From Macrocybe gigantea (Eukaryota > Basidiomycota > Agaricomycetes > Agaricales > Callistosporiaceae), in the NCBI GenBank assembly GCA_011319805.1, contig SJRY01000288.1, positions 1-64,000 of the forward strand: a DNA stretch of 64,000 bases, given 5' to 3'. Below are positions 46,005 to 59,559 of this stretch, one piece after another (positions within the stretch are counted from its first letter, which is position 1; each line of letters begins with the position of its first letter). A program made the translations under genes and the position numbers. The notes under the pieces are model-generated. The model did not search any database, was not told the origin of the DNA, and worked only from the letters and a program-made list of their open reading frames with translations.

Positions 46005-46805
46005 ATGCGACCGTTCCTTTGGAACGTAGCTCTACTCCTCCTCATAGCTTCGACAGCGAATGCGCTGCACTTTTATCTGGACGCTAACCAGAAGAGATGT
46101 TTTGTTGAAGAATTACCGACAGATACCGTTGTAGAAGGTCAACCATTATTCTCGCTATTTTCTGTCGTTTTTGAAACTGAGCCGTTCCAGGTCATTACAG
46201 GGCTCTTGAATGGGCTGACGCACAGCAGTCCTACGTGAACGATCCAGAGCTCGGAATTGTTGTCGAAGTGGCCGTACGTTTACTCTCACATGCGGTTCAT
46301 GGATGCTCAGTCAATGTGCTTGGTAGGAATCCGAATCTGGAGACGTAGTCGTCAAAACCACTGGACCTAGCGAAGGGAAATTCACGTTCACCTCGCATGA
46401 TGCGGGCGACCATTCTATCTGCCTTTCCACTAACTACACGACATGGTTCAGCCACACACACATACGCCTCTATCTAGACATCGTCGTTGGATCGACTAAG
46501 GCGGACGCCGAACACGACCGTAATCACGTATCAGGCCTTGCTGCCAAGATCAGGGATCTCAACGAAAAGTTGGAAGATATCAGGAGAGAACAACAGTATC
46601 AGAGGGAGCGGGAAGCGGACTATAGGGACCTGAGCGAAGCCACGAATGCACGCGCGGTGTGGTACAGCGTTGCCCAGATCGTTGTCCTCGTAGCCACCTG
46701 CGCCTGGCAATTGCGACATTTAAAAGTAAGCTCAATAGCTCTGACGTCGTTACGGACTGATTAACGATGTCTCAGAGATTTTTTGAAGACAGGAAAGTGC
46801 GTTAG
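46005..46805 (+). CDS. p24-family cargo receptor (emp24/ERP, TMED)
   Basis: Type I membrane protein cycling between ER and Golgi in COPI/COPII vesicles, sorting cargo such as GPI-anchored proteins. Exons: 46005-46137, 46191-46273, 46327-46725, 46776-46805 (214 residues). Signal peptide MRPFLWNVALLLLIASTANA, GOLD domain with paired cysteines (KRCFVEELP and HSICLSTNY) and TGPSEGKFTFTSHDAGDH, a coiled coil (IRDLNEKLEDIRREQQYQRE), a membrane helix (YSVAQIVVLVATCAWQL) and a short cytosolic tail RFFEDRKVR holding the FF COPII/COPI signal. The tail suggests the Erp1/Erp5/Erp6 (alpha) branch. Its stop is 43 bp from the stop of convergent ETR1. Confidence 0.94.
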
Positions 46806-46848
46806 TGCCTGCATTCATGTCCAGGTCTGCGGTCTTCAATATAATTAT

Positions 46849-48317
46849 TTATTTGTCATGTTCAAATCTCAATAACGCCTTCTTGCCATATTGCCCGTGG
46901 CCCATCCTGGTGATAATTTCGCGTACTTTGTCACCGGCTGCTTCGTCTGAATCCTTAGAGCTGATCGATATAATTTCATGCTTTGGTTCGCGCAACTATT
47001 TTCGACTCATAAACATCCCTTCATGACGAAAGAGCAGCGGTCGCTTACCTTTCCCTGTTGCACAAGGTCCACCAATGTGTGCATTAAGGATTCTTTTTCG
47101 CTGTTGGGACGATCGGCATACCAGCGACTTTGCCAATATCCGTGAGACGTCAGGTTCTTGAAGATGAAAAGTGACGTCGGGAGCGATAACGGCTGCTTCG
47201 ACATTGCCCCATAGGACACCAGATGGGCATCAGTTCCCAAGAGCCGGGCCATTAGAGATGTTTCCATTCCTCCTTCATAGGTAATCGGTGAATGTTTGAG
47301 CATTAGTCTAATCCTAACACGAGACTCGTACATACCTACGCAATTCAGACCGAGCTTGATGTCCTGTAAAACAAGATGAGCTTGACACTGATTCTGGAGC
47401 TTTTCCGAGGCGTACCTCTCCTCCAGTCCAATCTTTAACATTTTGACGAAGTGACTTATCCGTCAGCGCATCGTATGTCAGCACTTTCGTAGCTCCTAAA
47501 TCTTCTAGCTGATGAATAAGATCCTGCAAATTCTCTCTGGAAAAGACGTCTGAACTTCAATTTGCCGGTAGGTGTGATTTGCGACGTACCTGTCTCTCAC
47601 AAAGTTGAGTGTCCGCAACCCTCTGGATGCCGCTATTTGAATGACAGCTTGACCGACCTGGCAAAGCTTCTGAGCTTGGTCAAACGAACGCTATAGCCAA
47701 CTACGAACGGCACTATTGGCGCCATTCTGGATGACCCAATCTCCTTGCTTCAAGGTCACAAATTCGCGAAGCATATTGAATGCAGTGGCTGGATTAACCT
47801 GTGAAGGCCAAGGTCATTTTTTCTTCAAACGGCGAAAACGCAACGGCGATACCGTCAAGGTGGCGCCATGGACGTCAGTGAGCTGTGCTACTCGCGGCAA
47901 TTTGACAATGTCCTGAGCCGATACGTTCTTGCGTGTGCACCATGTTCCACTTTGTTGGCGCGTCATGACAACCCAATCGCGTTTCTGCAATCCAATTACG
48001 CCATCGCCGACTTCCATGACTTCGGCTAGACCTTCGTTTCCTGCCACGAAGACCGGATGCTCTGCGCTGCCCGGACCCCTGTCTGCGAGTGTAGCATCCT
48101 GTCGTGGTTTTAAAGGATAGACGCCCTCAATGACATTGAGGTCCGCAGGATTGATTGGAGCGAGTAGGAAGCGGATATTGACTGTGTTTGGCCGAGGCGG
48201 GTCCAACGGGGTGTAAGTGAGTGCCGAAAGAACCTCTGCGGGATTTCCGTTTTTTGCATAAATAATGGCACGATTTGCCAGATTATTGCAAAGCCATTTA
48301 GATGCACGAAAAGCCAT
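46849..48317 (-). CDS. ETR1: Mitochondrial 2-enoyl thioester reductase
   Basis: NADPH enzyme that completes mitochondrial fatty-acid synthesis (needed for lipoic acid and respiration). Exons: 48317-47853, 47798-47709, 47657-47590, 47536-47416, 47363-47336, 47272-47049, 46995-46849 (380 residues, the same as yeast). Landmarks: LLAPINPADLNVIEGVYP with the active-site Tyr, AGNEGLAEVMEVG, TLTVNPATAFNMLREFV, the cofactor loop IQNGANSAVGQAVIQIA, GLNCVGG, LVSYGAMSKQPLSLP and NLTSHGYWQSRW. The first 20 residues have few acids and several Arg/Lys, fitting a matrix presequence. All joins are in phase. Confidence 0.95.
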
Positions 48318-48411
48318 GGTTCAGATGTCAATGTTTCTGAGGCAAACCCGAACGCGTTCAAGATTCGTAAATACATACACTCAATGGAGGTTAGTAATCG
48401 ATTATCCATCA

Positions 48412-51400
48412 TTAGCCCAACCTAAGGAGAGCAAGTCTCTCTATGTCGTCACTGCGGAATGACCATGTACTAGCGTCGAAGACCCAGATATTACCCCGTT
48501 TTCTCTTGACCGGTAGCATTGCTTGGCTTTTTTTTAGGAGGTCGAGGATAAAGGACTTCCACTCCAATCGACTCCCATCCACAAATATGACACCTTGTCG
48601 TACAACTGCGGGTGATGCTATATTGTTACTCCATCCGCATGCGGACAATAATGAATCGAGCGAATGTATCCTTTGGCTGTGGGGTATCTGGCTCATCCAA
48701 TCATGCTGGCGAAATCCTTCTGTAGTTGGATGAGCTTTTGCGAACCAGACCAGCGTGCTTCGTGAGAACTTCAGTGACACAGTATCTCTCTCCAGTAGCG
48801 GATATTGAGTTGGCCATTGAGGAACAAGCTGAACTTGCGTGGTTTCAGATTCGTCCGTAAGTTTAGTTGGAGGATCTAGGATTTGGGTCATACTTCGGGA
48901 AATATGGGGCTCGTGATGATCTGCACGGTTGACTCTATCCTGGAACCTAAATAGTCAGCCAACAAGACAGAAGCATGTTATCATTGCCAGGCATCACCAG
49001 ATCTCTAGTGTCTATCGAGCTTGACGTTCGGTTTTCGGGTGCCTCTGCTCCAGTGGCTTCGCTTATCTCGGTTTCGTCCGATTTGTTTTTCTTCGCCCTT
49101 CTCCGAAACGATGGCAGTGGATTGTCGGAGGGTTCGGTATTCCTTCTTTTGGACGATTGTCTGTCACTAAAATTCGAATTCAACCACAATGCACTGCACC
49201 AATGCCGTGCGTCCCTCTCGATCGTTGATCTTCCAAGATACTGAAACACAATCTCATCCAATTCCTCCGTACCAATTCCGTCTCTCCAGTTTCGCTCTGC
49301 GCTGCGATAGATCTTGTTTATCCTCGGAAAGCGTAGCTCATACAACTAGAATAACATTGTGACATGAGGAACGCCATCAGCAGAGCACTGAATTCATACC
49401 TTGTTAAAAGGCGCTTTCGTAAAGCCGGCCCCAAACACCTCGCAGAGTAAAGGTCTTGCGAGTATTATAGTTGGTGGCTTCAAATATGGTGGCAGGTCAA
49501 AAGTGTACTCCAACCCATCGTGATTCTAGAAGGGAAGAGATGCACATTGTTGAAAACATTCCTGCGCAAAGAAAACATACCGAATCATATAGTCTCGTAT
49601 CCGCAGTTCTTAAGAGAAAGTTGATTTCTTCAAGAGCAAATCTGCTCAGCCCATACGATGCCGTGAAATAAATGTGAACATGTGGCCGAGAGTCGACCTT
49701 GTAGAGTCAGTGATAACGCGTTATTTGCTGTGTGGCGGTGGCAATACCTTTGTGTTGGTTGCAATAACACCGAGATAAAGAGTAGTGAAAACGGTGGGAG
49801 GCACTGTGGAAAGTGAATTCAGCATTCATAACAGAAACAGATGCGGTTCGTTCACCTCTTAACTCTCTTGCGCGTTCCTTCTCCCAACTGGCCCCAGCGA
49901 CAACAAGGTCTATGCAATCCCCGTGGCCAGGAATATAGTCTTTCTTTATTTTCACCCACGGTAAGTGGGAATCGTGGTATTTACTCTCTTCTGATTTCAA
50001 GACAAGTCCTTCATGGTGATCCGCGATTGTGTCCATGAAGACTTTTTCTAACTGGTTCACTGGTAAGGCGAGATTTCCTGGGCTTCCCAAGTTGACAGGG
50101 TAGCGTGTAGCAAGTAGTGACTGTCCAGGTATGGCTTTAACCAGAGATTCTAAAGTGGCGCGCCGGTAAGAATAGGGCCTGGATAGTAATGATACTGAGT
50201 CAAGCAACAGAACGTCGAAGAACACTAATGCAAGGTGCAGGCTCGCAATAGGATGAGCTGCCGGTGAGTTTTGCAAGTTTCTGTTTGTCCGTGCGTCGGA
50301 AGAAACTATGGTTGAAAACATAAAAGCAGCTCACGGGTCTTCAACGGTAGATATTCGGTCTTGATTGCCGGAACGGGGGTAACGTGCGGTACGTTCAATC
50401 AGTGGCCGGATTTTCCAAAATTCTGCTTCCATAGTTAGTCAAGGTTTCAAACAGGAGACAGATACAAACCATCGATTTCTGTCCCATGACATGCTACCAG
50501 CTCTGCGTCAAGGATGACATTGTATTTCACCTTAGTGGTTGACGCCTTGCCATCCGCATGTGCACCCAGAGATAGTGCTCGCCGGATGATACAGTGAACA
50601 GCATATCGTTCTTCCGTTGAGTCCCTCATGTTTTTACTAAAAATTCGTATCGGACAGACACCGTTCTTGTTGATTTCAACATGTATTTGCGCACGCTCGC
50701 CATCGTATTTTACCTCTGCCCATACTTTTCTAGAACCGGATAATATTTGCAAGGCATGTTGACACCCTCGTCCTTTTGAAGATTTCGGTACCTGTTGAAA
50801 CGTTTCAGTGAATTGGTGATATAACCATGGTCAATATCTCCCACTTCTATAGGAATACCAATACATGGTCCTTGAGCTTGCTTTTGATGCATTGGACGTT
50901 CAAAGTCGTCTGATACCTCTTGGATGTTAGACTTCACACGATATGCTCTAAGCATGCAGCCAGAAGGATCCCAGATCTTCATCGCTATTTCTTTTGACAG
51001 TATTTTAGACGAGGTTGCCTTTGTATTTCGGAGAGCGTCACTGTAATGCCAAGAGCGTGAAGGATATAGTAGTGGTCGCAAATCCTTCAAGATTATTTGT
51101 GTCAAGAAAGCTGCGTTAGACGGAGATGCGCAACGATACAATTCATTCACGATCTTTAGTCGGCTACGTCGGGCAGAAGGGAGGTATTTTTCCTGAATTG
51201 ATGTGACGGAGAAACTGGAGTGGGAGGCCAATTCATCGAGCAGGTTGTCTACTTGACCCAAGGAAAGGGACGTATCAGAATTGCATGGAGCCTGTCTAGG
51301 TCGTGAGATAACGGCCATGGCGGAGCTATGTTTCAGGACCGCATGAAGCTGTCCACCAAGACACCCTACTCCAGTATTCGAGGACCATGTAGAGAGAGCT

Positions 51401-51669
51401 TTTAAAGGAATAGTATAATGTTCCGCGAGTAAGTGGGATAATATCGTCTCTTGCATGTCGTATTTTCGGCCCACGTCCTCATCAGGGAAAAGCATCTTGA
51501 AAACAATAGACGTAGTCCCGCGAGGTAAAGGAGAGTACATCTGGTGCAGATTCGAACACCACCGACTGAATACTTCGCCGGCAGGGTTCTGATTCGTTGC
51601 TTTTGGCTCGTGAGGGATAGTGGCAATTTCCTTCAGAAGAGAGCAAAAGCTGTGATAAACACTGCCCAT
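48412..51669 (-). CDS. ATP-dependent DNA ligase with long C-terminal extension
   Basis: Seals nicks using an AMP-lysine intermediate. Exons: 51669-50845, 50791-50470, 50422-50335, 50280-49856, 49803-49748, 49697-49581, 49525-49400, 49345-48998, 48939-48412 (944 residues). The N-terminal alpha-helical domain (FKMLFPDEDVGRKYDMQE and similar) is followed by the nucleotidyl-transferase core: VWAEVKYDGERAQIHV with the catalytic Lys (motif I), RIFSKNMRD, DAELV (motif III region), HHEGLVLKSEESKYH (motif IV) and LPWVKIKKDYI (motif V), then an OB fold. The last 250 residues are polar, with an NLS-like RRRAKKNKSDE and no BRCT I can name with confidence. It looks nearer ligase IV than ligase I; a ligase IV would need tandem BRCT, so the subfamily stays open. 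Confidence 0.9.
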
Positions 51670-52083
51670 GACCAGATCCTGACCTGCAAGAAATCGCGGT
51701 ACTTACAATGCAAATGGTATTGGGCTGCAATTTTCGATGGAATCCGTCGACATAGTGGACATAGGCAAACGGCAGACCGAGTCTCGCAACCTGACTGGCC
51801 CATCGGCTTGGTAACACGATATGTATTGCCATAATGGGTATTCTCGTACAAACAAATATAAGTGGGCACTGCAGACAGTTGAATGACATGAAACAATGAT
51901 TAATCTTATAAAGATGAAGAAAGGTATGGAACAAAATGAGTAGATATATCCGTGAACTTAAAATATCCAAAAAGCAGAGCATGGAAGAAAGACGGACAAA
52001 GCAGGGAGGGGTAACAGGATCTGTTGGAAACTGCGTGCATAAATGTGATATCATCAAAGTGATGAAAGAGGGAAGCGCGAAAG
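51670..52083. other. Intergenic stretch, DNA ligase promoter and kinase 3' end
   Basis: 414 bp, no gene recognised. It lies upstream of the minus-strand ligase and downstream of the minus-strand kinase. Confidence 0.3.
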
Positions 52084-53817
<1,734 letters not shown>

Positions 53818-54439
53818 TGTCTCGACTCTTGGACGGTTGTTGTAGAAAAGAACGACAAATCGTTAAGGTCATCAGTGTGGGCGCTTCGGTTACCATACCT
53901 CTGGTATTACATAACCTCATCGCCGATTTTGGAATGTTCTCACTAGCATGCATTTTTGGGCAACTTTTGCATCGGGGTTTAAAAAGTTTACCCAGGTAAT
54001 GTCAAAGAACCCATCGGCAAAATGTCCTGTAAAATACATTACAATACGTTGCAATATATTGTCTATGGTGCGGGACACCTAACCACCGCCACTTTCGTGC
54101 AGTGGCCAAATTGGCCGGTCATCAAACCTCACCATCATTAATATTGAAATATCAAGCAAAATTATTTACTTGTTGATAATCTCATAGGCATCCGATGCAT
54201 ATTTACAGTAAATACAATTTTTTCTTCATTTTTTCTCACCAGAAATGGTCAGCCGCAGGAAGAGCTGGTGAAAAGTGTCAGCTGTGAATGCCAGAGCTGC
54301 AAAACAATGAAAGCACAGAACACGCAATGAATCCAATGACTCAGATGGCAGTGTTGACATCATTGAGATTCTGGATTACTGGATTACAACCCAGAGGAGG
54401 AGTTGGGCTGGACAGGTGGTGTCAACCACTGGATCAGTG
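53818..54439. other. Transition from gene block to transposon block
   Basis: Kinase promoter/leader followed by AT-rich DNA. From about 54000 on, CpG becomes rare. The left end of the DDE element should lie here; I could not find a terminal inverted repeat that matches the 57.3-58.4 kb side. Confidence 0.35.
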
Positions 54440-55640
54440 ATGTTGAGTAGTCAGATGAAGATGAGGGCTCATTGGATGAGAGTGATTTGGAACTTGAAGA
54501 GTTGGAAGGACCCAAGTTGATAGAGAGCCTTTGAGCTGGCAGCAAAAACAAGTTGGCAATCCTGCAAGATCAGCAATCACCTTCTGAGGAACTCACAGCA
54601 TACCAAAGACTTACCAAGACCACCTTGTCTTTGAAGGAATGGCAAGCTGCTGAGAAGAAACATGGATTTGGATATACTGGCAACTCTGAATGTTCAAAGT
54701 GAAGGCTTGTAAAAGCTGTGCATGACAAGGCAGAGGCTGACAAAAAGCTGAGGAGCAGGTGAGTAATGATTTGGATGTAAGAAATAACACTGACTTACTA
54801 GAAAATCATCAGTGAGAGTGCCCAGGTTATAATGAAGTTTCTTGCCAAAGGTGCTCAGGGTGCTTGACAAAGCCTGAAAAGGACATCTGTTCACGGCAAT
54901 GCTATCAGTGGCTTGAACTGAGAGTGTACCAATGAGGTGATGCAAGACGGATCTGAGTTGAATCAGTCAATTGGTGAGATCTTTACAGGATATGCTTCAG
55001 ATATCTCTGAAGATGTTGACTGGATTGAGGATGGCTCAGACAATAAGCATGCAAATGGCAGCAGATCCAAGAATGCAAGAAGCAATGCACCTGAGCCAGT
55101 GGAACTATCAATCTGACCATCTCCTCCCCTCAAACGCCATCATCTGTCTGTATCATATCATGCTGCATGTTTACAGGCCCAGGAAGTGCAGCAAAATGAG
55201 TTGAGGGAGGCCTTGGATGCAATAGAGAAGCTGATTTGCTCAAAGAAAGCAGACACTTTTGATCACAGCCAGAATGGTTTGCAGGAATACTGAGTGTATG
55301 CAATCCAGTCATATTTGTATATGGTGGTTCGTAATGGCTGGAAGAGCATTGAAGCTTCTGTCTCAGCTGCAGAAAGTCAGGAATTCTCACCAAAATGGGA
55401 TGCACAACTTGTACAGCGATGAGTTCGCTATTGGGTCTCCTCTCGACAGCTTCTGCATTCACACTATGGACATTATCCAAAATCCTTCTCAATTCTTGAA
55501 GATCCTGCCATTCATGCTGAACTGCATTCATTCATTTGGTCAAACAAATGGACAATCAATCCTAAAAAAATAGCCCATTTTTCAAAGAAGACATTGATTG
55601 ATGAAGCAGCAAAGAAATACTTGCACAATGCCATGGATGA

Positions 55641-55680
55641 GGAGATGCTAAAGGGGCTTAGGAGATGCTAAAAGGGCTTA
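55641..55680. repeat. 20-bp tandem duplication inside the transposase
   Basis: Two adjacent 20-bp copies (55641-55660 and 55661-55680) starting GGAGATGCTAAA, with one difference (G/A). Removing one copy restores the reading frame through this spot. Confidence 0.9.
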
Positions 55681-55776
55681 AGAGATATTTGGAAGTGGAG
55701 CTGATGCCTCAGATTCAGATGAAGACAACCAAGGGTGTGTCATTGAAGACTGCACGTTGATGGCTGCATAAAGAAG

Positions 55777-55781
55777 GTTTT
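55777..55781 (+). repeat. Left target-site duplication of solo LTR (GTTTT)
   Basis: GTTTT directly before the LTR start TG at 55782. The same five bases follow the LTR end. Host reading frame GGT-TTT continues as CGA-TAT after the right copy once one GTTTT and the LTR are removed. Confidence 0.92.
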
Positions 55782-56101
55782 TGTTAGGCTAGACGAATCT
55801 CAGAAGGACTCGGGCAGACTAAGTGTGAGAGTGGTCTTGAGATGATGGCAAAAGGAATATTAAGCCTAGCGCTACTGGTACATCTGGGAGTCCTTATATA
55901 CATTACAGTACTCGAGCACGGACCATGGGCTGCGCAATGCTGTGGACTGCGGATGAGTAAGACTGGAAGGAGATGACTCAGGATGACTAGGGAAGTGGGA
56001 TGACTCGATGGCTGCGCGCTGCGCAGCATGATGGGGGAGATAAGGGATGTGGGAAAGATAAGATAAGAAAATGAATAGTCCTTTGGGCGGCGTCTGTAAC
56101 A
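55782..56101 (-). mobile_element. Solo LTR, Ty3/gypsy type, 320 bp, intact ends
   Basis: Begins TGTTAGGCTAG and ends GTCTGTAACA, so the outer bases are TG...CA with TGTTA/TAACA inverted tips, flanked by a 5-bp GTTTT duplication. It has no internal retroelement, so it is a recombined (solo) LTR. On the minus strand it carries TATATAAGG (55892-55900), a good TATA box, which sets the element's orientation to minus. It is rich in CpG, unlike the transposase around it, so it arrived after the host copy had decayed. Its first 123 bp differ from the LTR at 63878-64000 by one base. Confidence 0.92.
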
Positions 56102-56106
56102 GTTTT
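56102..56106 (+). repeat. Right target-site duplication of solo LTR (GTTTT)
   Basis: Second GTTTT copy, directly after the LTR terminal CA at 56100-56101. Confidence 0.92.
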
Positions 56107-57300
56107 CGATATATGGAGTACAAGAAAGGGCTTTATTACGATGGCCATGAGCAACCCGATGTCATCAATTATTGGCAGAATATTTATCTTCCTGCAATAC
56201 AGGCCTTGCAACCTCAGATCATTGAGTTCAAGATTGGGAATGTGGAAAGAGAGGTTGCAAAAGGGCCCTTCTTGATGGGGGGAACTGTGTCAAGAAGTGA
56301 TCAGTTCTGGTGTATCAAGATGAAATGACCATGCAGGCAAATGATGGGATAAAAAGGAGCTGGGTTCCTGAGGGTGAGCAGCCTCTGAGAAAAAAAGGTA
56401 TTGGACATAGCATCCATCATTCTGAAGTGATCTGTTTGACTGTTGGATGGATCAAGGAAGCCAGTCAGACTTCGGAATATGGAAAGAACTATGATGGTTA
56501 TTGGAATGGAGAACTATTTATCAAGCAGGTATGGGCTTTCTGGATTATTATCCAGCAATCATTCAAATACTCTTCAACAACTGAAAGAAAAGATCATTCC
56601 TGCCTTTGAATGCCTTCATGGTGCAGAATATCAGGCTGTCATCATTGTTGACAACTCTCAAGGCCATTCTGCCTTTGCAAAAGATGCTCTGGTTGCATCA
56701 TGTATGAACTGGAGAGCAGATGGCAAGCAGCCCTCCATGCATAATACATGGTTTATGCAAAATGGCATACATATTGAACAAGAAATGAGCTTTCTATCCA
56801 GTGAGCCAAAGGGCATGAGACAAGTCATCATTGAGCATGGATTGTGGTGAGATGGATTAAAGATGCAATGTAACAAGTGCGATACTGGGTGCACTGACTG
56901 TTGTGGCAGATACATTCTTGCTCATCAGCCCGATTTCATGGCTCAACATTCTCTTGTCCAAGAAGTCATTGAAGATGCTGGATATATTTGCATTATCCTC
57001 CTGAAATTTCACTGTGAACTCAACACCATCGAGTTTTTTTTTAGAGCAACCAAGCACTGGCTGTGGTCTAACTGTGATTATACTTTTCAAACACTGCTTG
57101 CAAACTCACCGAAAGCATTGCAGTCAGTTTCTATCAATCTTATTAGGAAATATGAACACCAGGTGCTGTGGTGGATAGAGGCTTATATTTCAGGTCTTTC
57201 AGTAAAGGATGCTCAGGTACAGGTGCAAAAGTTCAGCTCAACAAAGTATACCTCCCACTACCACATTCCAGAGGGTGTTGTGAGATTGATGAATGCTTAG

Positions 57301-58464
57301 TCATTTTCTATATTAGGCAGGAATATTCCATATATGTATATATTATATCAGCTAGCCAAATCTGACTGGATGCAAAAAAATACCTTACTCAATTTTGATC
57401 CAAATGAAAATCTGTTTGGACATTTTGTTCTATGACTAAAATAGAGCATTTTCTTTAAAAAATAAAAAGGAACTACTGAAATTTGAGCATGCTATTTTGT
57501 TTGTACAAAAGAGGTAGTGTTTAGATATCCTGCACTATAGTACAGAAAGCTGGGCATCCAACACACAAAGATGCTCAACCCATGAGTTATCATCTATTTT
57601 AGCACCTCACTAATGAATCATGCACAAGAAGTAGTCAATCCATTAATAGCAATGATGAGTTCTAGGCCGAGATCTGTACTGTGAACAGATAGACTAGAGG
57701 AAACAATAGTTCCAAGTCTTGCATATATTATCACTGCCAGGTATATCATGTCTGCCATTGACAAGGAATATGATAACCCTCCTGTTAACAAGCCATGCTC
57801 ACCTTTATATACAACTTGTACTGAGAAGCTATCTCCATCTCCTCAAACATCATATAATTGCAGCAGCTGTAGTCCTGAGCAGAATGAAAATCCTTACAGA
57901 GATGTCAAGAAGGTTCACAAAAAGCCTCTGTCTCTTGACATCTAGTTAATGAAGAAGATGAAACAGGTTGCTACTGAACATCTCCAGATATTCTGTCAAG
58001 AACTCTAGACATGCATAGATGTATGCACCACTAGGATGGTATCCAAGAATGCCTTTCTCCCAGAAAGCATTGTTACTGTACTTATAGACTAGATAGATAC
58101 TTTACTCACCAAGGCAATGCTCAACAAACTGGCTGCCAATATCAAGCAGCTGCCTTATACAGCAGCCACAGCACTTCTTCCATTCTTCTTGAAAAACAAG
58201 ATGTTGGTTAAGGCTGCAGTTAAATTGTTCTATGTGCTTTGAGAACTATATGACACCTTCAATGCAATGTATCAATAGATGAAAGAGGATGCTCAACTGA
58301 AGCAGGCACAAAACAAGCAAGCCAAGCTTGCCAGACAGATTTCTGAGCAACCTGAGCAATAAGGTATTATTTGCATTATATGACTATGATATCTTGTTCT
58401 GATCACTATCTGATCTAGATTAATCTGCATCAGACTGTACACCATCTGACATCAACTCATCATC
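57301..58464. other. AT-rich transposon debris, not assigned
   Basis: CpG-poor DNA between the transposase and the 5' LTR. A plus-strand frame around 57740-58360 reads like protein (KKVHKKPLSLD, LPESIVTVLI, NKLAANIKQLPYTAATALLP, QAQNKQAKLARQISEQPEQ) but carries several stops. It may be a second ORF of the DDE element or the gag of an older element; I cannot tell. Confidence 0.4.
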
Positions 58465-58781
58465 TGTAATCTATATTATGGACAGCACATTTTCTTATCT
58501 TATCTTTCTTCTATCCCTTATCTCTTATCATACAGCACTGCACAGCACACAGTCTGTTGAGTCATTTCCTTTCTCTAGTCATTCTGAGTTACTTTTTGCC
58601 AGTCTTACTCATCTGCAGTCTATAGCATTGCATAGTCCATGGTCCGTGCTCATATACTATAACATATATAAAGGCTCTCAGATGTACCAGTAGCATTAGG
58701 CTTAATATTCCTTTTGCCATTGTCTCAGACTGCTCTTGCACTTAGTCTGCCTGAGTTCTTTAAGATTCATCTAGCCTAACA
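58465..58781 (+). mobile_element. 5' LTR of the decayed Ty3/gypsy element
   Basis: About 317 bp aligning along its whole length with the reverse complement of the solo LTR, for example AGCACACAGTC here against AGCGCGCAGCC there, and GTAGCATTAGG against GTAGCGCTAGG. The ends are TGTAA... and ...CCTAACA. A TATATAAAGG box lies near 58665-58674 in plus orientation. Nearly all differences from the young LTR are C-to-T or G-to-A, mainly at CpG. Confidence 0.88.
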
Positions 58782-59559
58782 AGATATTAAGCCTCATTGA
58801 GACTCACTCAGACTCACACATGCACCATGTCATGCTTTATCAAAGACTTGATCAACATTCGATGACAAGTGATTGCCAACCCAGTGAACACCAGTATGAA
58901 CAATGAGAGCACTTGGCTTAGAGAAGTAGATCAGACATTATAGTCCACACTATTCACAGAGACAGTCCACACCACTTGCAGAGACACTAGTAATTCAAAC
59001 AAATGAAAAAGGGAGCATATGCCTATACCAAGTAGTAACGACAATGAATAGGCATTTCTGAGAGAGTTTGCCTTTACCACTACAGACAAACCCACTGAGA
59101 TCCTCAGTGAAGGAGCAGCACAGCTCATCGCAGAACCTTTTCTAGAAGGAAAATATAGAATAAGCCCAGAAGAGCTGTGGTCAGACCAGAATCTTCTTGC
59201 TGAAGAAGAGGATGAATCTATCTGCAAGAAAATAAGAGAAGAATGAACACAAGCCTGGAACTTCAGGTGATAACTATAACTGCTGAATACAAGAAGAAGA
59301 TATACTGATACAGAGAGGACATGATGCACAGAGTATACAACAGAACAAATGAGGACATCACCAAAGCTAGGGATATATAGGAATGAAACTACTAAACCCC
59401 TTCAGAGAACCAATCTGCCAAAGCACAGCATAAAGAGGGAATTACACTACCATAGTAAAAATAAGCAACAGCAACTAGAATGAATACTATTAGTAGAAGG
59501 AGTGAAAAGGATTACTGAAGACAGATGGACCAACTGCTGCAGAGTGGGCCAATTTTGAA

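Larger units (their letters stand above)
54440..57300 (+). pseudogene. Decayed DDE transposase gene, split by a solo LTR
   Basis: A transposase family common in mushroom-type fungi, readable almost end to end but not in one frame. N-terminal part near 54590-54780 (LTAYQRLTKTTLSLKEWQAA, KKHGFGYTGNSE); middle near 55600-55781 (KGVSLKTAR, WLHKEGF); after the LTR, FRYMEYKKGLYYDGHEQPDV (56107 on), VYQDEMTMQANDG (first Asp near 56319), KNYDGYWNGELFIKQ, VIIVDNSQGHSA (second Asp at 56650), CDTGCTDCCGRYIL, and FHCELNTIEFF (Glu at 57031), ending FSSTKYTSHYHIPEG. Damage: several in-frame stops, a 20-bp tandem duplication at 55641-55680 that shifts the frame, frame breaks near 56320 and 56860, and the LTR insertion. 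The gap 56530-56590 looks like an intron. Confidence 0.88.

Noticed and set aside
55782..56101. Plus orientation of the solo LTR, from its TGTTAGG start
   Set aside because: Both ends read TGTTA/TAACA, so the tips do not decide. The TATATAAGG box and the order in the gypsy element favour minus.
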